Positions 47,978 through 56,745 are shown, counted from the stretch's first letter. The stretch: 64,000 nt of DNA from Pigmentiphaga kullae (GCF_004216695.1 NZ_SGXC01000002.1:1426001-1490000); one strand, 5' to 3'. The notes: a model not told the origin generated them from the sequence alone. Numbers and translations: made by a program.

Positions 47978-50260
47978 ATGCATAAAGAACAAACGAAGCC
48001 GGGCCCTCGCGTCCTGGTAGCCGCCTTGGTACTCGCACTTTCGACATTGGCCGGTTGCTCCGGATCCGGTGCGATCACATCCGGATTGGGAGGAGGCTCC
48101 GACCCCACCAATCCCAACAACCCGAACAATCCGGGTGATCCGAACAACCCCAACAACCCGAACAACCCCGGCAATCCGGGAGATCCGGGAGATCCGGGCA
48201 ATCCCGGCAACCCTGGCGATCCTGGCGGCCCGGGAGACCCCGGCAACCCCGGCGGCACGCCCGTCACCGGCGTTCTGGCTCCCACGCTGGGCAACGTCGG
48301 CCAAGCGGTCGACAACGTGGTGGACACCGGTCTGGGCGGCACGCTGCACAACGTCGGCACCAAGCTCGACGGCGTGGTCGCTCCCGTGGGCAGCACGGTA
48401 ACGGGCCTCACGCAGCAGGTGGGCGCCGCGACCGGCCTGGGCGCTCCCGTGGACAACCTGCTGACCTCGGTCGGCGGCTCGGTGAAGGACCTCGGCCAAT
48501 CGCTGGACGACACCGGCCTGCCGGTCAAGCTGGGCCTGGGCGGCGTGGTCGCGGGCCTGGGCGACACCGTCGCCAGCGCAGGCGGCCTCTTGAACGCTAC
48601 CGAAGGCAATCCCAATCCGCTGGGCAACGTGCTCAACAATCTGAGCGGCACGGTGTCCACCCTGACCGGCACGCTGGCCTCGGACGACGGCCTGCTGAGC
48701 CCCGTCTCGCAACTGCTGAACGGCCTGGGCGAAGGCGGCACCGTCCAGAACCCCGTGCTGCAGCCGGCGCTGACCAACACCGGCAACGCCGTGGACAACC
48801 TCGTCGACCTCAAGCTCGGCCAGACGCTGGGCCAGGTGGGCGCGGGCCTGGATCCGGCGGTCAGCCCCATCGTCGGCACGGCCACGCAACTGACTCAGCA
48901 AGTGGGCGACAAGACCGGCGTGGGCGCGCCGGTGAACGATCTTCTGGTCTCGGTGGGCGGCGCCGTCTCGAACCTGGGTGACAGCCTGGGCGGCAAGCTG
49001 CCCGTTGCCGGCACCGGCGTCAGCGGGCTGGTGTCCGGACTGGGCGCGACGGTCGCCAGCGCAGGCGGCGTGCTGCATGCCTCCGATGCCAACAAGAATC
49101 CGGTCGGCAACGTGCTGAACAACCTGACCGGTTCGGTGGAAAGCCTGACCGCCGGCCTTGGATTGAGCGTGGAAGGTGGACTGGTCGACAAGGCCGGCGC
49201 CACCGCCTCGCCGTCCGGCGCGGGCGGCAGCGGCGGCTTGCTGTCCCCCGTCACCGGCCTGCTCGGTGGCGTCACGGGCGGTGATGGCGGCGTGCTGGCT
49301 CCGGTCACCAATCTGCTCAATGGCGCGACCGGCGGTGAAGGCGGCGTGCTCGCTCCTGTCACTGGTCTGCTCGGTGGCGTCACGGGCGGCGAAGGCGGCA
49401 TCCTGGCCCCGGTCACCAACCTGCTGAACGGCGCGACCGGCGGTGAAGGCGGCGTACTCGCTCCCGTCACCGGCCTGCTCGGCGGCGTCACCGGTGGCGA
49501 AGGCGGCATCCTGGCCCCGGTCACCAACCTGCTCAATGGCGCGACCGGCGGTGAAGGCGGCGTACTCGCTCCCGTCACCGGTCTGCTCGGTGGCCTGACC
49601 GGCGGCGGCACGGGCGGCGAAGGCGGTCTCCTGCAGCCCATCCTGTCCGGCAACCTCGAAGGCCTGCTGGGCGGCAGCAACGGGCTCCTCGCCCCGATCA
49701 CCAGCGGTCTTCTGGGCGGCATCGGCAGCGACGCTCAGCCCATTCTCCACCCCTCGCTGGCCAACACGGGTAGCGCGGTCGACAACCTCGTGCCGCTCAA
49801 CGCCAAGGAAACCCTGGGCAACGTCGGCACGGCGCTCGACCCGATCGTCTCTCCGGTTGCGGGCCTGGTGTCCGGCACGACGCAGACGGTGGGCGCGGCC
49901 ACCGGCCTGGGCGAACCGGTCAACGGTCTCCTGACCTCGCTGGGCGGCAGCCTGAGCGGCGTCGGCACCAACCTGGGCGGCAACGTCCCCGCAGTCGGCA
50001 CGGGCCTGGGCGGCCTGGTGAACGGCCTGGGACAGACCGTCTCCAGCGTGGGCGGCCTGGTGCATGCCACGCCCGAGAACACCAACCCCGTCGGCAACGT
50101 GCTGACCAACCTGACCGGCGCCGTCAACAGCCTGACCGCTGGCGTCGGCCAGGGCACCGGCCTGGGCGGTGGCACGGGAGGTGGCGAAGGCAACGGCGGC
50201 CTGCTGAACCCGGTCACCGGACTGTTGGGCGGATTGCTGGGCGGCTTGGGCAAGCATTGA
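47978..50260 (+). CDS. large repetitive collagen-like lipoprotein
   Basis: A 760-residue predicted outer-membrane lipoprotein. The signal peptide ends in LSTLAGC followed by Ser. Residues 42-93 are NP/GDP/GNP triplets, ending in about ten collagen-like Gly-X-Pro units. Three diverged modules of about 130 residues start near 101, 263 and 591 (each with AVDNLV, GAATGLGAPVDNLL and NPxGNVLxNLxG landmarks). Between modules 2 and 3 lie about seven 18-residue repeats such as GATGGEGGVLAPVTGLLG. It is probably a surface fibre or matrix protein. AGGGGA precedes the ATG. A sigma-54 promoter lies upstream and tpsB precedes it; a MarR gene follows by 11 bp. Confidence 0.82.
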   Translation: MHKEQTKPGPRVLVAALVLALSTLAGCSGSGAITSGLGGGSDPTNPNNPNNPGDPNNPNNPNNPGNPGDPGDPGNPGNPGDPGGPGDPGNPGGTPVTGVLAPTLGNVGQAVDNVVDTGLGGTLHNVGTKLDGVVAPVGSTVTGLTQQVGAATGLGAPVDNLLTSVGGSVKDLGQSLDDTGLPVKLGLGGVVAGLGDTVASAGGLLNATEGNPNPLGNVLNNLSGTVSTLTGTLASDDGLLSPVSQLLNGLGEGGTVQNPVLQPALTNTGNAVDNLVDLKLGQTLGQVGAGLDPAVSPIVGTATQLTQQVGDKTGVGAPVNDLLVSVGGAVSNLGDSLGGKLPVAGTGVSGLVSGLGATVASAGGVLHASDANKNPVGNVLNNLTGSVESLTAGLGLSVEGGLVDKAGATASPSGAGGSGGLLSPVTGLLGGVTGGDGGVLAPVTNLLNGATGGEGGVLAPVTGLLGGVTGGEGGILAPVTNLLNGATGGEGGVLAPVTGLLGGVTGGEGGILAPVTNLLNGATGGEGGVLAPVTGLLGGLTGGGTGGEGGLLQPILSGNLEGLLGGSNGLLAPITSGLLGGIGSDAQPILHPSLANTGSAVDNLVPLNAKETLGNVGTALDPIVSPVAGLVSGTTQTVGAATGLGEPVNGLLTSLGGSLSGVGTNLGGNVPAVGTGLGGLVNGLGQTVSSVGGLVHATPENTNPVGNVLTNLTGAVNSLTAGVGQGTGLGGGTGGGEGNGGLLNPVTGLLGGLLGGLGKH
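48110..48256 (+). repeat. short tandem repeats encoding N-P and Gly-X-Pro triplets
   Basis: Runs of nine-base units of the AACCCCAAC and GGCAATCCG type encode NPN, then GDP and GNP triplets. The unit length keeps the frame when copies are gained or lost. Confidence 0.8.
49232..49605 (+). repeat. 54/108-bp tandem repeats inside the collagen-like lipoprotein gene
   Basis: Two alternating 54-base units make a 108-base repeat; GGCGCGACCGG recurs at 49322, 49430 and 49538. They encode 18-residue blocks ending VTGLLG or VTNLLN. Copies are nearly identical at DNA level, suggesting recent duplication and possible length variation by recombination. Confidence 0.85.
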
Positions 50261-50271
50261 AAGGAGAGGCC

Positions 50272-50871
50272 ATGCTTCACTGGGAGAACGTAATGAGTTC
50301 CTCGAGCCACTCGGTCCACGGATCGATACCCCGGGAACCCGAAGAGACGGACAGCGACAGCCAGGAGATGCTCAACAGCATCGTCACGATGCTCGGCCGC
50401 CGCCTGACGGTCTACACCTCGCTATACCAGACAGCATTGGCCGAACGACTGGGGCTGGGCATGGTCGACGTGAAGGCGCTCGAACTCGTCATCGAGTTCG
50501 AGCCCATCACGACCGGCCAGCTGGCCTGCCTGGCAGGCATCAGCTCGGGCGGGACGACGGCGGTGATCGACAGGCTGGAAGCCACCGGCTTCGTGGTCCG
50601 CGACAAGCATCCGCTCGACCGGCGCATCGTCGTCATCCGGCCGGTGCGCGAGAAGTGCGCGGAGATCGAACGCCACATGCGCGCCGTGGCCGAAGACGTC
50701 GCGCACATCGGCGCCCGCTACGAACGGGACCAGTTGTCCGCGGTCCACGGTTTTCTCGCGCAATGCGTGCATGCGCTCAAGACCGAGGCCCTGGGCATGC
50801 TGGGAGAAGGCGGCAACGCCCCGCACCTGGAAGGACGCCGCCACCCCGGAGACGACAAGAGGCGAAGCTAG
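50272..50871 (+). CDS. MarR-family transcriptional regulator
   Basis: A 199-residue winged-helix regulator. ITTGQLACLAGISSGGTTAV is the helix-turn-helix, and DKHPLDRRIVVIRPVREKCA the wing. It has an N-terminal Ser/Glu-rich extension and a basic C-terminal tail. It follows the lipoprotein gene by 11 bp with AAAGGAGAGG before the ATG, and is followed by a terminator. It probably belongs to the same transcript and may control it. The signal is unknown. Confidence 0.88.
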   Translation: MLHWENVMSSSSHSVHGSIPREPEETDSDSQEMLNSIVTMLGRRLTVYTSLYQTALAERLGLGMVDVKALELVIEFEPITTGQLACLAGISSGGTTAVIDRLEATGFVVRDKHPLDRRIVVIRPVREKCAEIERHMRAVAEDVAHIGARYERDQLSAVHGFLAQCVHALKTEALGMLGEGGNAPHLEGRRHPGDDKRRS

Positions 50872-50895
50872 GCCCCCCTGACCGATATCTCCATC

Positions 50896-50919
50896 AGCCC
50901 GCGCAAGCGGGCTTTTTTT
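50896..50919 (+). terminator. Rho-independent terminator of the lipoprotein-MarR transcript
   Basis: AGCCCGC, loop GCAA, GCGGGCT, then a run of seven T in total. It lies 25 bp after the MarR stop codon and also just before the convergent MFS gene end. Confidence 0.9.
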
Positions 50920-50930
50920 CGCCGGGCAGG

Positions 50931-52169
50931 TCAGTCCGCCCTGCGCCCGCGGACGAACCACCCCAGCGACGCCATCTGCAACACCCCCAGGCCCGCGAAT
51001 GTCACCGCGAATGCCGCGCCCCGGCCCAGGCCGGCCTGCGTCAATCCGTCCACGACCACGCCTATGCCCCACTGGATCACGAAGGCGCCGACGAACACGA
51101 ACATGTTGTAGAGCGTCACGAGCCGCCCCGCCGCCTCGCGGGGAAACTGCGTGGACAGATAAGGCTGCATCAGCATGATGGGCGCGACGCCCGCCGCCAT
51201 CGCCAGCCACAGCAGCGCAGCCAGCGGTCCGCCGGCGAAGGCCAGCAGGAAGATCACGGCGAAGCAGCACAGGTAGCCCGCCAGCGCGACGTTCAACAGA
51301 CCGAAGCGCCGCTGCAGCGGCGGGCTGGCGAAACCCATGACGACATAGCCCAGCGTCATCACCAGCATCATGACCAGCAGCATCGAGGCGCTGCCGGCGG
51401 GACTCATGCCCAGGACGTCGGTCATCCAGGGTCCGGCCCACAGCGTCTGCAGGGCGATGATGCCGCCCTGCCCGATGGCCGACAGCGGCATCACGCGCAG
51501 GATCTCGGGATGCCTGAGCAGCCCCCACAGCGAGACCTGCGCCGCGCCCGGGCGCCCGCTTCCCAGCACGCTCACGTCGTGATCGGGCACGACGCGCCAT
51601 AGCAGGACCGCGACCACCGCCAGCGACAGCCCGGACAACAGGTGAACGCTGCGCCAGCCGAAATGGCCGGCCAGCGCGGCCGCGGGCGAGGTGAAGAACA
51701 CCGCGCCGCCGGTGCCGGCCACCAGCAGCCACAATCCCAGCTGCGCCTGCCGCTCCACCGGATAGCACCGCCGGAAATACGAGAACGGCGCCATCAGGCT
51801 GGCCGCCACGCCGGCGCCGATGAGGATGCGCCCCGCCGACGTGACCGCGAAGCTGCCGGCCCAGACCATGACGAAGGATCCCAGGGCGGCGACCGCCAGC
51901 AGGCAGGCCTCGACCCGCCGCGCGCCGTACCGGTCCAGCCAGACGCCCAGCGGCGCCTGCATGGCGGCCAGGGAAACGAAGAACGCCGACGACAGCCAGC
52001 CGAGCTGCGATTTGCTGAGCGACAGGTCCTGCGTGATGAAGGGAGCCAGCGCGGCATTGACCGAGCGCAGGCCGTAGGAAAAGAAATAGGCGGCGGCGAA
52101 ACAGGCAAAAATCAACAGGGACTGCCGTCCGCCGATCTGGGGCGGCCGCGTATCGTTATCGCTGGACAT
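50931..52169 (-). CDS. MFS transporter
   Basis: A 412-residue major facilitator protein with 12 predicted helices. LGVWLDRYGARRVEACLLAV is the loop 2-3 signature. RSVNAALAPFITQDLSLSKS in the first periplasmic region is typical of sugar-phosphate/anion-like MFS proteins (YjiJ/NarK-neighbour groups), but the substrate cannot be named. The ATG at 52169 is chosen over an upstream frame. It is divergent from the FMN riboswitch, so it may or may not share flavin-related control. Confidence 0.85.
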   Translation of the reverse strand: MSSDNDTRPPQIGGRQSLLIFACFAAAYFFSYGLRSVNAALAPFITQDLSLSKSQLGWLSSAFFVSLAAMQAPLGVWLDRYGARRVEACLLAVAALGSFVMVWAGSFAVTSAGRILIGAGVAASLMAPFSYFRRCYPVERQAQLGLWLLVAGTGGAVFFTSPAAALAGHFGWRSVHLLSGLSLAVVAVLLWRVVPDHDVSVLGSGRPGAAQVSLWGLLRHPEILRVMPLSAIGQGGIIALQTLWAGPWMTDVLGMSPAGSASMLLVMMLVMTLGYVVMGFASPPLQRRFGLLNVALAGYLCCFAVIFLLAFAGGPLAALLWLAMAAGVAPIMLMQPYLSTQFPREAAGRLVTLYNMFVFVGAFVIQWGIGVVVDGLTQAGLGRGAAFAVTFAGLGVLQMASLGWFVRGRRAD

Positions 52170-52281
52170 GGGCAAAGACGGTCTCCTCGAACGGCAAGAA
52201 TACCCGAGGCGCCGTGAGGGCGTTCCCCAAGGCCGGGGCGGCACTTCTGCTACGATAGCCCTGCCGCCTGTCTGGGCGGTG

Positions 52282-52426
52282 CGTCTTCAGGGCGGGGTGG
52301 AAATCCCCACCGGCGGTAGGGCGTCTTCGGACGCCGAGCCCGCGAGCGCTTGCCGGCCCCCCGGCAAGGTCAGCAGATCCGGTCCCATGCCGGAGCCGAC
52401 GGTCATAGTCCGGATGAAAGAAGACG
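52282..52426 (+). ncRNA. FMN riboswitch (RFN element)
   Basis: The conserved boxes are present in order: GTCTTCAGGGCGGGGTG, ATCCCCACCGGCGGTA, GCCCGCGAGCGC, GTCAGCAGATCCGGT, CCGGAGCCGACGGT and ATAGTCCGGATGAAAGAAGA. It senses FMN and switches off ribB when flavin is plentiful. The gene starts 116 bases downstream. Confidence 0.97.
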
Positions 52427-52485
52427 GGAACACGCGCCGCGTACCGGCCTGCGTTCGCGCAGCCATGAGGCGGCGCGCCTCCTAA

Positions 52486-52503
52486 GGCGCTCGTGCGAGC
52501 GCC
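52486..52503 (+). promoter_or_regulatory. hairpin in the riboswitch expression platform
   Basis: GGCGCTCG (52486-52493), loop TG, CGAGCGCC (52496-52503) is a perfect eight-bp stem between the FMN aptamer and ribB. It has no T-run, so it may act with alternative pairing at the GGAG ribosome site (52531-52534) rather than as a terminator. Confidence 0.45.
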
Positions 52504-52541
52504 ATGCCCTGAACGCTTCCTGTTTCCTACGGAGCGTTTTC

Positions 52542-53207
52542 ATGCAGTCCCTGCAACAGTACTTCGAAGCCACCACCGCCGAACAACGGCTGCTCGCGGC
52601 CCTGGCCGCGCTGAAACTCGGCCAGCCTGTCGTTCTGCTGGACGACGAGGATCGCGAGAACGAAGCGGACCTCATCATCGCCGCCGAGTCCATCACCGAA
52701 CCCATCATGGCGCGCATGATCCGCGATTGCAGCGGCATCGTCTGCCTGTGCCTGACGCCCGAAAGCGTGGAAGCGCTCGGGCTGCCGCAGATGACCTCGC
52801 GCAACCGCAGCCGCAACGGCACCGCCTTCACGGTCACCATCGAGGCCCGCGACGGCGTCAGCACGGGCGTGTCCGCCGCGGACCGGATCACCACGGTGCG
52901 CGCCGCGCTGACCGGCGACCCCGCCGCCCTGGTCAGCCCCGGCCACGTGTTCCCGCTGCGCGCCGATCCGCGCGGCGTGCTGGGCCGCCGCGGCCATACC
53001 GAAGGGTCTGTGGACCTGGCGGCTCTGGCCGGCCTCGCGCCCGCCGCGCTGCTGTGCGAACTTATGCACGAGGACGGCAGCATGATGCGCGGCGACGCGG
53101 CGCTGGCCTACGGCCGCGAACATGGCTGGCCGCTGCTGACGATCGAGGACATCGTGGCCTGGCGCTCGCGTGCCGGCCAGCCGGCCGAGGAAGCCATCGC
53201 GGCCTGA
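52542..53207 (+). CDS. ribB: 3,4-dihydroxy-2-butanone 4-phosphate synthase
   Basis: A 221-residue single-domain RibB. It converts ribulose 5-phosphate to the four-carbon precursor of riboflavin plus formate. [19 protein letters not shown] is the active-site acidic loop, [14 protein letters not shown] the conserved Cys/Gly segment, and [29 protein letters not shown] and [12 protein letters not shown] complete the family motifs. The FMN riboswitch upstream gives feedback control. GGAG precedes the ATG. Being RibB alone, not fused to RibA, suggests it adds flavin capacity beside the main rib operon. Confidence 0.95.
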   Translation: MQSLQQYFEATTAEQRLLAALAALKLGQPVVLLDDEDRENEADLIIAAESITEPIMARMIRDCSGIVCLCLTPESVEALGLPQMTSRNRSRNGTAFTVTIEARDGVSTGVSAADRITTVRAALTGDPAALVSPGHVFPLRADPRGVLGRRGHTEGSVDLAALAGLAPAALLCELMHEDGSMMRGDAALAYGREHGWPLLTIEDIVAWRSRAGQPAEEAIAA

Positions 53208-53232
53208 GGGGGCCGGCCCGCCGCGGGCTTCC

Positions 53233-53898
53233 CTACCCCTGCTGCCCCGACAACGCGGCCGTCCGTTCGTAGTGCCGGGCCAGCAGCCCCTTGGCCGCCT
53301 CCAGGTCCCCCGCCATCACGGCCTCGAAAATGGCCCGGTGCTCGTCCAATTCGTTGCGCCGCTTGTAGGCCTTGCGCGCCGCCAGTTGCCGATAACGGTA
53401 GGCGCGGTCGTAGAGCTGTTCGCAGAACCCCATCAGGGTCGGCGATCCGCACGCGGACAACAACGCGAAGTGGAATGCGCGGTGCTGCCGTTCCCACACC
53501 GGATTCTCTTCATAGCTGTCTTCGTCCACCGAACGCGGCGTGCGCGACAGGCGATGGAAGGCGAGCAGCAGCGCTTCCTCCCATTGCGGGCTGCGCCTGG
53601 CCAGCCCCTGCTCCAGCGCCAGCGACTCCAGCGCCACACGGTTGCGCAGAATGTCCTCCAGTTCGTCCGCCGACACCGCCGCGGCCGCGAACCCGCGCTG
53701 GTCGTTGTGGACCGCCAGCCCCTCGGCGACGAGGCGGCTGAGCGCCTCGCGCAGCGGACTCGCGCCTATGGCGTAGTGCTGCCGCAGGCGATGCATCAGC
53801 AGCTTCTGTCCGGGGGGCCACAGACCGTCGAGCAGATCGGCGCGCAGGCGTTCGTAGATCTGCACGGTCATGCTGGGAGCGATATCGGCATCTAGCAT
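53233..53898 (-). CDS. GntR-family (FadR/FCD-type) transcriptional regulator
   Basis: A 221-residue regulator. The winged helix is in RLRQHYAIGASPLREALSRL, and the FCD effector domain includes LEDILRNRVALESLALEQGL, HRAFHFALLSACGSPTLMGF and DEHRAIFEAVMAGDLEAAKG. FCD domains bind small carboxylic acids with a metal. It is divergent from the FAH gene (85-bp gap), and the inverted repeats between them are candidate operators. It ends 25 bp from the ribB stop, convergent. Confidence 0.9.
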   Translation of the reverse strand: MLDADIAPSMTVQIYERLRADLLDGLWPPGQKLLMHRLRQHYAIGASPLREALSRLVAEGLAVHNDQRGFAAAAVSADELEDILRNRVALESLALEQGLARRSPQWEEALLLAFHRLSRTPRSVDEDSYEENPVWERQHRAFHFALLSACGSPTLMGFCEQLYDRAYRYRQLAARKAYKRRNELDEHRAIFEAVMAGDLEAAKGLLARHYERTAALSGQQG

Positions 53899-53947
53899 GC
53901 GGGGGTTTTCCTCAGGTTACCGACATTATTTTAGCTCGATAGAATTT

Positions 53948-53983
53948 TGTCGATATTTTTCTCCATACGGAGTTTTATCGACA
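53948..53983. promoter_or_regulatory. inverted repeat, candidate GntR operator
   Basis: TGTCGATA (53948-53955) and TATCGACA (53976-53983) are a perfect inverted pair 20 bp apart, directly before the FAH start codon. A related TCGATA lies at 53936-53943. The arrangement suits FadR-type repression of the downstream operon. Binding is inferred. Confidence 0.5.
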
Positions 53984-54859
53984 ATGGCTCATCCTTTCGT
54001 TTCCTACACACTCCCAGGCCAGGACACCGTCCGCATCGGCGTGGTCGCGGACAGCAGCGTCGCCGAAATCGCCGATCCCGGCCATCCGTTCATGCCCGGA
54101 GCCCTGGCGGCGCTGGCCGCGCAGGGCCCGCAAGCCATGCGGGAAGCCGGCGACCGCGCGCTGGCGGGCGCCAAACGCGTCCCGCTGGCCGAGGTCCGCC
54201 TGCTGCCCCCCGTGCCCCGCCCCGGCAAGATCATCTGCCTGGGCCTGAACTATGCGGACCACGCCGCCGAAGGCGGCAACGCCAAGCCCTCGTACCCGAG
54301 CTTCTTCATGCGCGGCGCCACCTCGCTCATCGCCCACGGCGCGCCGCTACTGCGCCCCCGGGTGTCGGACAAGCTGGACTTCGAGGCCGAATTGGCGGTG
54401 GTGATCGGCAGGCGTGCCCGGCATCTCACGCCGGACGACGCCCTGTCGGCGGTCGCGGGCTACGCGTGCTTCAACGACGCGACCCTGCGCGACTACCAGC
54501 GCCGCACCGCGCAATGGACCATAGGCAAGAACTTCGACGGCACCGGCGCCTTCGGTCCGTGGCTGGTCCCGGCCGACGCCCTGCCCCCCGGCGCCGCGGG
54601 CCTGAAGATCGAATCGCGCCTGAACGGCCGCGTCATGCAAAGCGACAACACCGCCAACATGCTGTTCCCGGTGGCCGAGACCCTGTGCCTGCTGACCGAG
54701 GCGCTGACGCTGGAGCCCGGCGATGTCATCGCGATGGGCACGCCCGCCGGCGTGGGCTATGCGCGCAAGCCGCCGGTATGGATGCAGCCCGGCGACCGCA
54801 TCGAGATCGAAATCGAAGGCCTGGGCATCCTGGCCAATACCATCAAGGACGACGCATGA
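53984..54859 (+). CDS. fumarylacetoacetate hydrolase (FAH) family protein
   Basis: A 291-residue FAH-type hydrolase or decarboxylase. KIICLGLNYADHAAEGG and YPSFFMRGATSLIAHG open the domain. KLDFEAELAVVIGR carries acidic metal ligands, and CFNDATLRDYQRRTAQWTIG with KNFDGTGAFGPWLVPADALP is the typical central block. These enzymes cleave or isomerise C-C bonds of 2,4-dioxo acids using Mg2+ or Mn2+. It overlaps the deacetylase-like gene by four bases. Confidence 0.92.
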   Translation: MAHPFVSYTLPGQDTVRIGVVADSSVAEIADPGHPFMPGALAALAAQGPQAMREAGDRALAGAKRVPLAEVRLLPPVPRPGKIICLGLNYADHAAEGGNAKPSYPSFFMRGATSLIAHGAPLLRPRVSDKLDFEAELAVVIGRRARHLTPDDALSAVAGYACFNDATLRDYQRRTAQWTIGKNFDGTGAFGPWLVPADALPPGAAGLKIESRLNGRVMQSDNTANMLFPVAETLCLLTEALTLEPGDVIAMGTPAGVGYARKPPVWMQPGDRIEIEIEGLGILANTIKDDA

Positions 54860-55731
54860 CCGACATCGCAGCCAAGGCGGACACCCCGCGCATCACCCGC
54901 CTGCCCGACGATTTCCGCTGGCCGGGCGGCAAGCGCATCGCCGTGATCTTCAACATCGCGTTCGAAGCGTGGTCGGACGGCCAGGCGCCGGGCATCGGCC
55001 CCATGGGCAACGTGCTCAAGCCCGGCTACTTCGACACCAACGCGCACTCCTGGGCCGCGTTCGGCGTGAATCGCGGCATCCATCGCCTGATCGGCATCGC
55101 CGAGAAGCACGGCGTGAAGACCAGCGTGATGGTCAACGGCGTCATCTGCGAACGCGACCCCGCCACGGTGCGCCGCATCGCCGAACTCGGCCACGAAATC
55201 GTCAACCACTCGTGGGGCATGGACGTGATCCCGGTCTACCTGGACGAGGCCGCCGAACGCGCGAACCTGCGCCGCAACCACGACCTGCTGGCCGGTACCT
55301 CCGGCACCGCGCCCACCGGCTGGATCAGCCCGCGCGGCACGGGCAGCCCCATCAGTTCGCGGCTGCTGGCCGAGGCCGGCTACCTGCACCACGGCGACAT
55401 GAACGACGACGACCGGCCCTACGTCATGGACTTCGGGCAGCACCGCATCGTCGCCATTCCGCTCACCATGGACGTCAACGACCTGCCCACCTGCATCCGC
55501 TACGGCCAGGGGCCGCGGCACATGCTGGAAACCTTCGAGGACTGCTTCGCCGCCTTCCGCGAACGCGAGACCGCGCCCCTGATGCTGGACGTCACCGCCC
55601 ACACGCACGTCATGGGCCGCCCCTCGGGCGCCTGGGTCTACGACGAGATCATGGGCCGCGTGGCCAAGGCCGGCGACGTCTGGGTCGGCACACGGCAGGA
55701 GATGGCCCGCCACGTCCTCGACACGATCTGA
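54856..55731 (+). CDS. polysaccharide-deacetylase-like amidohydrolase (cytoplasmic)
   Basis: A 291-residue NodB-fold protein without a signal peptide. GHEIVNHSWGMDVIPVYLDE supplies the metal His pair, and VTAHTHVMGRPSGAW the late catalytic His. The fold is shared by chitin/peptidoglycan deacetylases and by cytoplasmic amidases such as PuuE-type allantoinases. The lack of export and the catabolic operon context favour a small-molecule amide or imide substrate, which is an inference. Confidence 0.85.
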   Translation: MTDIAAKADTPRITRLPDDFRWPGGKRIAVIFNIAFEAWSDGQAPGIGPMGNVLKPGYFDTNAHSWAAFGVNRGIHRLIGIAEKHGVKTSVMVNGVICERDPATVRRIAELGHEIVNHSWGMDVIPVYLDEAAERANLRRNHDLLAGTSGTAPTGWISPRGTGSPISSRLLAEAGYLHHGDMNDDDRPYVMDFGQHRIVAIPLTMDVNDLPTCIRYGQGPRHMLETFEDCFAAFRERETAPLMLDVTAHTHVMGRPSGAWVYDEIMGRVAKAGDVWVGTRQEMARHVLDTI

Positions 55732-55759
55732 ACAGCGCTTCGCGCACGGAGGAGACAAC

Positions 55760-56731
55760 ATGACATCCCTACGCACTGCCGCGGCGGCGCTGGCCGCCTG
55801 CGGGCTGGCATGGCCCGCCCTGACGCATGCCGAGGCCGCCTGGCCCGCCAAGCCCATCCGCTTCGTCGTCGCGTTCGCGCCCGCCGGCCCGGCCGACATC
55901 ATCGCCCGCCTGCTGGGACACCGCCTGGGCGAAGTGCTGGGCCAGAGCATCGTGGTGGAGAACCGCCCGGGCGCCGGCGGCTCGGTGGCCTCCGCCGCAG
56001 TGGCGCGCGCCGATCCCGATGGCTACACCCTGCTGATCAATACCAGCTCGTATGCCGTCAATCCGGCCATGCAGCGCAACCTCGGCTTCGATGCCGAGAA
56101 GGACCTGACGCTGGCGGCACTGGTGGCCTCGAGCCCCAACCTGATCGTGACCGCGCCCAACCTGAAGGCCAGGACGCTGCAGGAGGTCATCGCCGCGGCG
56201 AAATCCGGCGACTACAACTACGGCACGGCCGGCGCCGGTACCACGCCGCACCTGACCGCCGAATACCTGTTCAAGGTGCTGGCCCGCACGCCCGTCACCC
56301 ACATCCCGTACCAGGGCGCGGGCCCCGCCCTGACGGCGGCCGCGGCCGGACAGACCCAGCTCGCCAGCGTGGCCCTGCCAGCGGCGGTGGAACTGGTCAA
56401 GGCCGGCAAGGTGCGCGGCCTGGTCGTGACCGGCAGCAAACGCTCGGCGGCGCTGCCCGAGGTGCCCACCGTGGCGGAATCGGGCTTTCCCGGTTTCGCC
56501 GATGTGACATGGGTAGGCGTGTTCGCCCCCGCCAGGACGCCCGACGCGGTGCTCCAGCGCCTGAACGACGAAGTCGCGCGCATCCAGCGCGACCCCGACT
56601 TCCAGGCGAAGCTGGCCGCCACGGGATTCGAGCCGCTGGGCGGCACGTTGCCCGAGGCCAGGAAATACCTGCACGACGAACTGGCCAAGTGGGCCAAGGT
56701 CGTGAAGGAAACCGGCGCCCAGGTGAACTGA
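55760..56731 (+). CDS. Bug/TctC-family periplasmic solute-binding protein
   Basis: A 323-residue receptor with a signal peptide ending LTHAEA before AWPAKP. FVVAFAPAGPADIIARLLGH and THIPYQGAGPALTAAAAGQ are the two family signatures. It is the first of two tandem Bug genes in this operon, which may bind different forms of the substrate. GGAGGAG precedes the ATG. Confidence 0.93.
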   Translation: MTSLRTAAAALAACGLAWPALTHAEAAWPAKPIRFVVAFAPAGPADIIARLLGHRLGEVLGQSIVVENRPGAGGSVASAAVARADPDGYTLLINTSSYAVNPAMQRNLGFDAEKDLTLAALVASSPNLIVTAPNLKARTLQEVIAAAKSGDYNYGTAGAGTTPHLTAEYLFKVLARTPVTHIPYQGAGPALTAAAAGQTQLASVALPAAVELVKAGKVRGLVVTGSKRSAALPEVPTVAESGFPGFADVTWVGVFAPARTPDAVLQRLNDEVARIQRDPDFQAKLAATGFEPLGGTLPEARKYLHDELAKWAKVVKETGAQVN

Positions 56732-56745
56732 CAGGAGACGGTCTC

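Noticed and set aside
49232-49605. A CRISPR-like array of regular repeats
   Set aside because: The repeats are contiguous, multiples of three and in frame within a protein gene; there are no unique spacers or cas genes.
47957-50257. A 766-codon open frame on the minus strand across the lipoprotein gene
   Set aside because: It is antisense to a gene with a lipobox, ribosome site and promoter. Its Ala/Gly/Gln-rich repetitive translation simply mirrors the repeats and GC bias.
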